DNA of 64,000 nt from positions 2,604,001 through 2,668,000 of the forward strand of contig JBBPUQ010000005.1 of the NCBI GenBank assembly GCA_038501195.1, read 5' to 3'. The number at the start of each line of letters is the position of its first letter. Within the stretch, counting starts at the first letter, position 1. Shown here piece after piece: positions 53,215-64,000 of this stretch. This DNA is from Nemania diffusa. Lineage: Eukaryota > Ascomycota > Sordariomycetes > Xylariales > Xylariaceae. A model generated the notes under the pieces. That model was not told where the DNA came from, made no database searches, and worked only from the letters and a program-made list of their open reading frames with translations. A program made the translations under genes and the position numbers.

Positions 53215-53223
53215 ACTTTTCCT
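53215..53223 (-). other. candidate polypurine tract of element D
   Basis: AGGAAAAGT on the minus strand, immediately next to the LTR. This is the expected place for the plus-strand primer of an LTR retroelement, and unusual in an otherwise G-poor neighbourhood. Confidence 0.5.
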
Positions 53224-56200
53224 GTACAAAAAAAGCTCGATTTGAGTTTTTGCTGCAGTAAACACTCAAACTATAAGTTTTTTATAAATTAATACTTTTA
53301 AACAATAAAAAAATACTTTTAATATATATAATTAATTTATATATAAAAGCTTTTAATTTTTGCTACTTTTTTATTATATTAATAGTTAATTTAATAAAGT
53401 TGTTATTTTTTATATAACGTTATATATATGTTTGTAAACTTTTTTACTTTTTATATATACGATGTTTTTTTTTTATACTAACTTTATTATTGTTAAAATA
53501 TTTTTTTGTAAATATTTTTTTTTATACTACTTTTTTTTATTTTAATAACTTTATTAAAAAACTTTTAATGTTAAAGTTTTAATTATAAAATTTTTATATA
53601 TATATTAAAAAGTTTTTTAAAATATTTATTAAATATTACTAGTTATTATAGTTTTATTTTTTTTAAGTTATTTTATAATAAAATTTATTTAATTTAATAT
53701 ATAATAATAAAACTTTTTCGACTTTTTATTTTTTTTTGTTATATTTAAAGTTTATAACTTTTTTTTTTAAACGTTTAAAATTTTACTTTAAAAATAAGTT
53801 TTTTAAATATTTATATAACCAATTTATATAAAACTATTAAAATTTTTTTTAAAAGTTTAATAAATAAAATTTAAAAATATTTTTATTGTTATTGTTAATA
53901 ATTTTATAATATATTTTTGTTATTAAATAATTCAGCTTATTGTTAAACTAGTTAATTTGTTTTTTTTTTTTTTATAAAATATATATTTAACTTTTTACTG
54001 AAAAGTTTAAGTTTTATTAATATTTGTTAACTTAATTAATTATTTTTTGTTAAACTTAAAATATTTATTGTTTTGCTATTACTATATATTTATATATTTT
54101 AGTTATAAAGTTTTATATTTTTTTATAATTTAGCTTTTTTTTTATTAGTTTAAATATTAATTTTTTTATTTTAGCTTTTTAATTAAACGTTATTTTTATA
54201 GCTTAATTAATTAATATTTTATATAAAAATAAACTTTTTAATAATTTATATAGTAAAAATATTTATATTATATTTAATATTAATAATACTTTAAACTAGT
54301 TTTTTTAAAAATAGTTAATAAAAAGCTATAACTTTTAGTTTATTTATTAATATATAATTTTTATTTATTTAATAATTTGTTTATAGTTAACAAAAAAAAA
54401 ATTCAGCTTTATTTTATAAATTTAAAACAGTTTATTTATAAATTTAGCTATAAACTAAAAACTGTAGTTATTAATAAAACTTTTTAACTAATTATATATT
54501 TTATATAATTTATTATAATATATTTTTACAGCTTATTTTATAGTTACTATATTTTTACAAGCTATAGTTTATATAAGTTTAAACAGTTTGTTAATTATAT
54601 AAAAAGTTATATTATTTTTATTGTTATTAAAAAAAAAATATTTAAAGTTTATTACTATATATTGTTATATATAGTCTAATATGTTTAAAAGTTTTAACTT
54701 TTTTAATATTTTATTTTTTAAAACTTTAATTGTTTTATAAAAACAATTTGCTATATATTAATTTACTTTTTTATAAACTTTAAATTACTAATATTTTTAA
54801 GTTATTAAAACTTTTGTTTTATTTTTTTTTAACTATATTATAATTAATTAAATATATGCTTTTTTAATTAATTTAATATATAAATAGTTAATATTTAATA
54901 CTATTAAATGCTTTTTATATAATATTAAATTATTTAATATTGTTTAGTTTAAATTTTAATTAATACAAACTTTTTTTTTATATTTGATTAAGTTTTTATT
55001 AATTTTGTTAACTTTTAAAACTAAATCAGTTAACAACATTTTAAAAATTAGCAAAAATATAATATTATTTTTTAATGTATATATTATTATAAACTTTTAT
55101 AAAGTTTTATTAAAAAAAGTTATTAATTTAAATAAAGCTATTGTTTTTTGCTCGTTTTTTTTTTTTTTTATATTTTTATACTTTTTAAAAGCTTTAAAAA
55201 AATATTAGTAATAGTATTTTTTAAACTTAAGCAATATATAATTATAAAATAATAATAATTTATAAATTCTGTTTATTTTGCTTGTTAAAAGTTTAATATT
55301 TTTTTTATATTAAAATATTCTAAAGCTATATAATTTATTAAAACTATAAAAAAATGCTATATATTTATAAGTTTTATTTTTTAGTATAAAAGCTTTTTTA
55401 TAACTGCTAATATTTTTTTATTATATATTTTATAATTAAATTTTATATTATAAAATATTTTTAAAAAAAAAGCTACTAACTTTTATAGATTTTTTAAGCT
55501 ATTTTTTTAAAATAGCATATTTAATATTATACTATTAAAAAAGTTAGTTTTTATTATAGTTTTAATATTATAAAAAAAATAGCGCAAAATAAATATATTT
55601 ATTAAAGCTGTTTATAAAGCTTTAAATATTTTTTAATATTTTAAAGTTTATTAAAGTATTATATTAACATATATAAAATTAATAAATAGTTTTATAATTT
55701 ATTTATACTTTTTTATAAATTTTTTATAAAAATTGCAAAAGCTTAAAAATAACTATATTTTTTTAAAATATACTTTTTTTTTTTTGTTATAAAACAAATT
55801 TTAATAATATATAATTTTTATTTTATTAAAATTAACTTTTATTTTATATATTTTTATAATAAACTTTAAAAATTTAGTTTTTGTTATATAAAATTTATAT
55901 TTTTTAAAGTTAGTTTATAACTTAGCTTTTTTTAAACGAGCTAATATTTTGTTAATATAATATTTATGTTTTAATTTATTGTTAAAATAAATTAATATAT
56001 TATTAATATATATTATATAAAAAATATTTAAATAGTTTTTTAGTATATTGTTTATATAGCATTAAAATATTACAAGTTTATTTATTAATTTAAACAAAAA
56101 TATTTTAAATTAATAAACTTTATACTTTGTTTAAAAAGCTATTAATAATTTATTTTTTTTAAATATTTAAATATAATAAAAAATTTATTAAATATTTATT

Positions 56201-59200
56201 TTTATATAAACTTTAGTTTAAAATATTTTAACTAAAGTTTTATTAATTAAATGTAAAAAATATTTATTTTTTTAAATAATTAAATTTAGTTTTTTATAGT
56301 TTATATATAGTTATAAAAAATTTTTTTTTTTTTTTACAAATAAAATTAGTACTATTTATAATACTATTATTAATTTAATAAAGTTTTTTGTTAAATTATT
56401 GCTAATATATTTTTAACAAATTTCTGTTTTTTTTAGTAATATTTTATATAGTATACTATATTTTAAAAAAGCTTTAAAAAGTTTATTAATAATAATTTAA
56501 TAATTAATATTTAAATAATATAAAAAAAAGTTATTTAAAACTGTTTTATTAAATATATTAAAATATTTATAGTATTTTTTTAATATTAAATATAATACTG
56601 CTTTTATTAATTTTTTTTTGTTTTTTATTAATTTTTTATATTTTTTTTAAACAATTATTTAATTTAACTTATATAATAAAGTTATATTATATAAAACAAT
56701 ATTTTTTCGTTTTATTATTATATTAAATTTAATTATATTAATAATATTAATTTAAATTAACTAATATTTATATTATTTAATTGCGTTTTTTTATAACTAA
56801 TATAAGCTATATTAATTATGTTTTATTTTTAGTTTATAGTTTTTATGCTTTTTTTTTGCAAAAATATATAAGTTTAAATCATTTTTATAAACTTTTTTTT
56901 ATAATATATGCTTTATATGTTGTACTTTTTGTTATAAACAATTTCTGCTTATATTAAAACTAGTTTGTAAAAAATACAAAATTAAAATAAACAGTTAAAA
57001 AATAATTAAAAACTTTTTTATTTATATTATTTTTGTTTTTTTTTTTTAACACTTAAGTTTGTTAATATAAAAGCAGACTTTTTTAAGTTTAATTTTTATA
57101 TCTTTTTTGTTTTGTTTTTTTTTTTAATATATTTAATTTATTTGTTTGTTTTTTTTTTTTTTTTTTTTTATATTTATTAACTTTTATTAGTAGTTTATAT
57201 TTCGCTAATAATTAAAATTAACAATTAAGTTTTTTATATTATTTATTAAAATTTCAAAAGTTTAATATTTTAGTTTTTAATTACTAAAAAATAATAGTTT
57301 TTTTTTTTTATTATTTATTAAAATGTTATAATAATTTAAATATTTCTTTTTTATAATAATATTATATTTTATATTTATTATTAATAAAAATATATTTAAA
57401 ATTGTTTTGTTTTATATATAAAAATGTACTTTTAAAGCAGTATTAATAGTTTATATAGCTTTTTTATTATAATTTATTATTTAAAATAATATAAATTTTA
57501 TAATTGTTTTAAGTTTTAAATATTTTAAAATTTTTATAGCAAAATTTAATCTAATTAATAAATATATATTTATTTTTATATTAGCTAATGTTTTTGTTAA
57601 TAAAATAAGTTTATTATTTATTATTATATAATTTATAAAAAAAAGATTTTTTTTAATAGCTTTTATAAAAAATCAAATAGTATTTTTTTATATTTATTTA
57701 TGTTTAATATTAATATATAAGTTTATTTAAAATAAAAGTTTAGTTATTTTAAATAATATTTTTTAGCTTTTTTTTTAATATAGTTTATACTTATTTAAAC
57801 TTTATAGTTTAAATAAAAATAGTATTAATATATGTTGCATTAAATCGCGTGAAATTAAATTTACAAAAGTATTTGCTATTTTTATATTTTTAATTATAGC
57901 AAATAAAACATTACTTTCGCAAAATTAAAACTTTTATTTAATTAAATAAAGCTTTAATATAAATATAATAACTATTTAAAGTTATATTTAAAATTAAAAT
58001 ATTTAAATATTTTATATTACTATTTTAATATAAGTTCAATTTTACAAGTTTTTTTTTTTTTTTAAGTTTTAAGTTTTTTTTTTATTTAGTTATTTTTAAA
58101 AAAAAATTTTTTTATTGCACTTTTTAAGTAATAAAGTTTTTATACTATTAATAATTATATATTTAAATATAGTTATAAAAGTTAATAAATATTATTTATT
58201 TATTATATAATTTTTTAATATATAGTTTATTAATTTGCTTTAGTAGTTTGTTATATAGATTTTTTTTAAAGTTTATAAAATTAATTTAAGCTATTTTAGT
58301 TTATTTAATAAATTTTATATTAAATTATATAAATTTATTAAAATTTTATATTTTGAAGTTTTAATATTTAATTTGTACTTTTTTATATTTATTAAAGTTA
58401 TAATAATAAACAAACAAATAGTTTAAAACTTTAGCATTAGTTTTTAAAATAAGTTTTTTTTTATAATTGTTTACAATAAATACTATAATATTTTTAAAAG
58501 TAAAACTTTTTATTTAATTAATAATATAGTCGATTTTTTTTAAATTTTAATTATAATAGTTAATATTTTTAGTTAGCTTATTTTTTAGCAGTATAAACTA
58601 ATATTTAAACTAAATTTTAGTTTTATTTTTTACTAGTTTATTATTAGTAAATATAAATAAGTCAGCTATTTTTATTAAAAGTTTAGTTTTTTTTTTTATA
58701 ACTATAAAAGTTTTGTTAATAATTTTAAAACTAAAAATATTTTTGTGTTTTTGTTTTTGTTACTAAATTATACTAATAAAAACTAAATTAGCAATAAAAG
58801 TAACTAGTATAAACTTTAAAGCTATAGCTGCTATAGCTATAATTTAGTTTTAAAAAACTTCGATTTAACTTTTTTAATTTGTAATTTTTTTTTATAAATA
58901 TTTATAGCTTTATAAAATATAGCATTTTTAAAATCAGCTTTTTAATAGATTATATTTATTTTTTACTATTTAGTTTTTTTTTTTAGTTTAATTATTTAAA
59001 TATATAAAAAATAAACACTTTATTTAAAAAAATTCGTTATATTTTTAAGCTTTTTTATAATTTTTTAAATAATGTTTAATTATAAAATATAATATTTGAA
59101 TTTTTAATATATTGCTTTTTTATAAATATTTATTATCGCTTAAAATTATTTAAAAGTTATTAGCTTATTATATTTAAGCTATACTTTTTTTTTGTTTTTA

Positions 59201-59727
59201 GTAAAAAAAATAAAAACTATTTAAAAAGTTCTATTTTAAGCAATAAAATATTTAATATTAATTATTATTTTTTTAATTGTATTATTATATATAGTTTTAT
59301 TAATAACTATATATTGTTATTGCTTATTATATTTTTTAGAGTTTTTACAAATAAACTTAAACTTTTTGTAAATATTAAAAAAAAAAAATCTTTTATTATT
59401 AAAAGTGTTATAATAAAATTTATTGTTATTATTTATAATATGTTTTATAATATAAATATATTTTGTATAATTTTTAAACAAACTTTAGAAGTTTTAAAAT
59501 TATTAGTACAACTTATTTTGTTTATAGTTTATTTGTATTTATAAAGCAAGCTTTATTAGTTTACTTTTAATAAACTATATTTGTTATTTAGTTTTTTTAT
59601 AATTAGTAATAAATATACTATTACTAAAAATCGGTTATATTATTTTAATATATCAAAATTAATTAATTTATTTAAAAGTTTTTAAAAATTTATTGTTTTT
59701 TTAAATAGTTAAAATGAACTTTAGTTT
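53224..59727. other. internal region of element D, degenerate
   Basis: About 6.5 kb, T-rich on the plus strand, without an intact frame on either strand. Frames of 74-76 codons at 54984-55208 and 59314-59544 are low-complexity. Gag and pol should lie here if the element is of usual type, but no catalytic motif was legible. Confidence 0.6.
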
Positions 59728-60048
59728 TATAATAAGTGTAATATTAGTAATAAGTTTAAAAACTAAATAATATTATATATTTTTAAAAAGAAACTAAAGT
59801 TAAAAAAACTAAAAAACAAACTTAACTTTTTTAATTAAGTCGATATATTTATATAAGTGCTTTCTTATTTATTACTCCTACTTTTTTGTATTTACTACTT
59901 TATTTAATTTCTAGTAGGTCTATTGTTTTAAGTAAACAATAAGATCTACTTAGCTACTTTAGCTACTTATTAGCTACTTACTAGCTACACTGCATGCACT
60001 AACTACTTCTAAAATTCATTTGTTTGAATATAGGTGTAATCCGTGACA
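59728..60048 (-). repeat. LTR of element D (right copy; 5' LTR if the element reads minus)
   Basis: 321 bp, better preserved than the left copy. It has four AGCTACTT-like units (59948-59982), CATGCACT, and the terminal AATCCGTGACA. Confidence 0.88.
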
Positions 60049-63000
60049 ATATTTTAATATTAGTTATAATAAAATTAATAACTATTTTTATATTTTTTTA
60101 ATATATAAATTAATAAAGTTTAAAATTAAAAAATTTAAATATTAATAAAAAATTTCAAAAATAAAAGTTTAAAATTAATTTATTTAAACTATAATTAAAA
60201 ATTAAAAATTCTATATTATTAAAATTATATTAAAATATTATAACAATATTAGTTTATAAAATATTATATTATATTATAATATTATAATAAATAGCAATTT
60301 TAATATTTTAATTATATTTTTTATTAAAATTATTTATTTATAAATAATAGTTAATAAATATTTTTAAAATTATTTTTATATATAATTATAAAATTTATTA
60401 AAATTTAAATATAAATTTAAAGTTTTAATTTAAAATAATTTTTTAAAATATTTTTTAATTATATAAAAATAATAGTTTAATAAATATTATTGTTTAATTT
60501 TAAATTATATAAGTTATATTATTTAATATAAATATATATTTTTAAAAAAATTTATATATAACTATTAATAAAATGTTATAAATATTATATATTTTTATAG
60601 CTTAAAAAGTATTAGCTAATAATATATAAAAAAATATAATAATAAAGTTTATAATAATAATATAATATAATATTGCTAATTTATAAATAAATTTAAGTTT
60701 ATTTAATATTTTTTATTTATTTATTATATATTTAAAATATTATAAATAATAATTAATATAATTAAAATTTTATTTTAATAAATTATAAAAAATAAAGTTT
60801 TAAAAGTTATAAAATATATATTTAAAACTAAAATAATATTATTTATTATAAAGTATTTTAAAAATATTTTTTTTAATATATTGTTAAAATATAAAACTAT
60901 TATTTATTTTATAAATATATAAAATAAAATAATTTATATTTATTAAATTTATAAAAAAAAAACATAGTTAATTTATTTTTAATAATAAAATTTGTTAATA
61001 ATTAAAGTTATTGTTATAGTTTTATTACTATTTTAATAAATTATAAATTGTTTAAATATTTTTAAATAAGTTTTTATTATTATTAATTATTAATAAAAAT
61101 ATATATATTAACAATATAATTAAAATTATTAATAAAATTTTTTAATATATTAGTTTTTAAATTTTATAATATAATATTATTTAATAAATTTAATAAAATA
61201 AAAAGTTAAAATAATATATTAAAAATAAAATTAATTTAATTAAAAATATATTAAATATTAAATTAAAATTAAAAAAAATAAGTTAACATTATAATAAATT
61301 CTATATTTAATTTAATTATATTTATTAATTGAAAATTTATTTAATTAATAATATTTTTAATAAATTTATAATTAATAAATATAATAATAAATATAATATA
61401 TAACTATATTTAAACTTAAAATTATTTATAACTTTATATTAAACTGAAAATTTTTAGTTTAATAATATTATAATTTAATTCTGTTTTAATTAAAACTTTA
61501 TTTAAAAATAAAATAAATTATATAAAATCGATAAAAATATATTAGTTATTTTAAATATTATTAAAATAAAAAATTATAATATTATATTTATATTTATAAA
61601 AAATATTAAATTTAACAAAAAAAAATCATTAATAGTTTTAATAAATAAAATAAATTATATTAATAAATTATATTTATAATAGTTAAAAAACTAACTTTTT
61701 TTATATAGTTAAATTAAAAATAATTTTAATAGTTTATTATTTTTAAATAGTTGCAGTTTTAAAAATCGTTTTATTTTTGCATTTTTTAATAAATAAATAA
61801 ATTTTATATTCATATAATAAAAAAAACTTTTACTAATATTAAAAAATAAATTTATATAAAAAACTAATTAAACTAATATATATTTTTAATATAGTTAAAA
61901 TTATTAATTATATTAATTTATAAATTATATTAATTTAGTTTTTAATAATAGCTATATTAAAGCTATTAATAATAAAACTAAAAAGTTAAACAAAAAAATA
62001 ACTAATAAAAAATTTATTTAATTTAAAACTTAATTTAAAATTTTTAAATATATTTAAAATATTAATAATATATTTAATATATTTATATATTATTTAAAAA
62101 TAAATAATAATAATATTAATATATATTAATAAATATTAAATATAAAATAATAGTTTATTATTTATAAATTATTAAATAAACTTTAAGCTATTTTAAAAAC
62201 TTATTAATATTATTTTAAATATTTTAAACTTTTATAAAAAAACAATTATTATTTAATTAATATATTTTAATTAAACTAAAAATTAATAAAAAAATTTAAA
62301 ACAATTTATTATTATAATATAAATATAGCTATATAATTTAGTAATAATAGCTTTTTAAATTAATAAAAAGTAAATATTAAAAATAACAATTTTATTAAAA
62401 GATTTTAAATTAATAATAATATATTTTTTATAAATTTTATTAATTAATTATTATGTTATAAAAATAAAATAATTAAAAAATATAAATAGCTTTATAAAAT
62501 TTATTTTATTATTTTTATATATAATGCTGAAAATTTTATTAACTAATGTTTAGTTTTTAAGTTTAAAAATATATAGTTTTACAATAGTTACAATTTGATT
62601 TTATTAATTTTCGATAAATTTAATTTATATTATATTAGCTTTATTTATTTTTATAATATTTTGTATATATTAAGTTTTATATTATTTAAAAAATCTTTAA
62701 AAGTATTTTATAATTGCAAGTTTAATTATATATATATATATATATTACTTTTAGTTTAAATAAATAGTATGTTTTTAAAATAGCATATATTAAAAAATAA
62801 TATTGCATTATTTTTAGCTTTATAGTATTTTTAAATTATATTTTAAATATTTTTAAAAGTTATATTTATATTTTAAAAAGTAAATAAAACTTTATTAAAT
62901 AAATTAAACTGCAATATTATTTAAAAAAAATTAAAAATATTTATAGTTATAATTATAGCTATAGCTATAAAACTAGCTTTATTTTATAAAATAAAAATAT

Positions 63001-63151
63001 ATTAATTTTAACTAAAGTTTTTAATAATTTTTAAATATATTTTTTAATAACTATAAATAAACTTGTTAATATAATTAATAAATAAAATTGTTTTAAAGTT
63101 TATTATAAATAATATTATAATAATTATATTATTAAAACAAAGTTTAAATAT

Positions 63152-63377
63152 TAATAAGGTTTATTATAAGTAATACTTGTATTTGAGTTTGTAAAAGTAT
63201 GATGTAAATTAGAAGAAATAGACCTGCAAAGTTAGATCAAAAAAAGAGACCTAAGGGCTCCTCTCACCTATCTAATCTACCGATGTGAGGTAGTCCTAAA
63301 CAGAACCAGTGCCATAGATATATACAAAATGGTCCTTGAAAACCCATTTTTTAAAACCTTTATACCTGTCTATATCA
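63152..63377 (+). mobile_element. solo LTR of element C, nearly unmutated
   Basis: 226 bp, starting TAATAAGG and ending CTATATCA, flanked by AATAT (63147-63151 and 63378-63382). The paralogous empty site is near 38183 in X copy 1. It keeps a normal-composition core (63232-63345) that is almost fully A/T in the LTRs of element C at 19346 and 33339. It therefore inserted late, or escaped mutation because it is too short to be recognised as a duplication. Confidence 0.88.
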
Positions 63378-64000
63378 AATATATAATTATATTTAAATTT
63401 ATTAGTATTAAATTTTAATAAATTTATATATAAAACTGCTAATATTATAGCGGTATAAAAAAGCACTATAGTATTAACAACAGTAATAATATATTATTTA
63501 ATCAAGTTATTTTTTTTAGTAAATTATATAAATATAACAATATTTTAACAAAATTTTAATATAATAATATAATTAAAAAAGTTAATTATTACAAAGTTTA
63601 TATTTATAAATTTTATATTAAAAAAAATATTAAGTTTAAAATTGTTAATAATTTAAATAATAATTTTAAAAATATTTGTTTTATTAAATTTATTGATTTA
63701 ACTTTAAAATTAAAAAAAGAATATTATATATTTCATTAAAGTTATAAAACTGTTAATATTATATATTATTTATAATAGTTTTTTAATTATATTAATATTA
63801 AAAATATAATTAAAAAGTTATTTATAAATAACTATAGCTATAAAACAACTAGTATTAAAATATATAATTATAAATTTAATATTATTATTTATAATTATAT
63901 AAACTTATAAATATATATAAAAAAAAAAATAATTAGTTTTATTAATAAATTTAGTATTAAAATTAGTTAAAATAATATTAAATATATTATTTATAAAAAA

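Larger units (their letters stand above)
52894..60048 (-). mobile_element. LTR retroelement D (7.2 kb, gypsy-like size)
   Basis: Two LTRs of exactly 321 bp (52894-53214 and 59728-60048) have ends TGTAATAA...GTAACA and TATAATAA...GTGACA. A perfect 5-bp target duplication ATATT lies at 52889-52893 and 60049-60053. X copy 1 at about 35207 shows a single ATATT with no insertion. On the minus strand an AGGAAAAGT purine tract (plus 53215-53223) directly abuts the LTR, as a polypurine tract would, so the element probably reads on the minus strand. The T-rich plus strand agrees with this. The length of 7155 bp fits Ty3/gypsy elements, but no protein motif was recovered, so the superfamily is a guess. 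Confidence 0.87.
16310..64000. other. AT-rich, RIP-like repeat block (runs off the window end)
   Basis: Nearly all positions are A or T apart from a few insertions. No credible protein gene is present: the scattered 60-76-codon frames consist of Ile/Lys/Asn/Phe/Leu simple sequence. Paired repeats differ almost only by C/T and G/A transitions, as expected for repeat-induced point mutation of duplicated DNA in Pezizomycotina. The block is resolvable into nested retroelements (entries below). It could be a transposon-rich accessory or subtelomeric region, or pericentromeric DNA. No telomere repeat is seen. Confidence 0.9.
48830..64000 (+). repeat. large duplicated segment X, copy 2 (interrupted; runs off the window)
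   Basis: Direct-orientation paralogue of 16860-38779. It supplies empty sites for the copy 1 insertions near 50675, 51535 and 51915. It carries its own insertions, element D (52894-60048) and a solo C LTR (63152-63377), for which copy 1 supplies the empty sites near 35207 and 38183. The left limit near 48830 is approximate. Confidence 0.8.

Noticed and set aside
16310..64000. Mitochondrial DNA or a nuclear insertion of it
   Set aside because: No rRNA, tRNA or respiratory gene is visible, whereas LTR pairs, target duplications and transition-only divergence explain the AT richness.
16310..64000. CRISPR arrays, rDNA or telomere repeats
   Set aside because: No regularly spaced short repeats, rRNA sequence or TTAGGG array was seen; the repeats present are LTRs and simple sequence.

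Overview
The window is nuclear DNA of a filamentous ascomycete (Pezizomycotina, probably Sordariomycetes). Supporting evidence: short GT-AG introns of 50-160 bp with CTAAC/CTGAC-like branch sites, fungal sugar-acid and NADPH-dependent enzyme families, a tRNA-Leu with an anticodon-loop intron, abundant TAGGTA/TACCTA motifs between genes, and an abrupt change at about 16.3 kb to extremely AT-rich, RIP-like repeat DNA. The species cannot be named from this sequence alone.

Positions 1-16.3 kb are normal-composition DNA with widely spaced genes. In order: a DgoD-like sugar-acid dehydratase of the enolase superfamily (907-2297, +, four exons); a KduD-like short-chain dehydrogenase (2742-3815, -, three exons); a DapA/2-keto-3-deoxy-sugar-acid aldolase family gene (5702-6691, -); a ketopantoate reductase family gene (10738-11897, -, four exons); an aldo/keto reductase pseudogene with an in-frame TAG and a frameshift (12805-14020, +); a small secreted cysteine-containing protein (15254-15718, +); and tRNA-Leu(CAA) (16131-16247, -). 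The dehydratase, dehydrogenase and aldolase would fit a non-phosphorylative sugar-acid breakdown route yielding pyruvate and an aldehyde. The broken reductase is of the type that could reduce that aldehyde. This pathway is an inference from families and neighbourhood.

From about 16.3 kb to the end there are no credible protein genes. The block is a nest of degenerated retroelements that can be resolved from paired LTRs, 5-bp target-site duplications and paralogous empty sites. A large segment ('X') is present twice in direct orientation (about 16.86-38.8 kb and 48.83-64 kb). Copy 1 holds a 221-bp GC-richer insertion (18341-18561), a retroelement 'C' (19346-33565) that itself contains retroelement 'B' (21515-27424), and an inverted solo LTR of C (33955-34180). 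Copy 2 holds retroelement 'D' (52894-60048) and a nearly unmutated solo LTR of C (63152-63377). A further direct-repeat pair ('E', 41216-41400 and 47526-47710) probably marks another element. LTR pairs differ almost only by C/T and G/A changes, the signature of repeat-induced point mutation, and two short insertions have largely escaped it.

The main points of interest are the reconstructable order of insertions, the uneven and strand-biased mutation of the elements, the lightly mutated 221-bp palindrome-rich insertion, the reductase pseudogene whose stop codon is itself a CpA-to-TpA change, and the secreted-protein gene at the edge of the AT-rich block.
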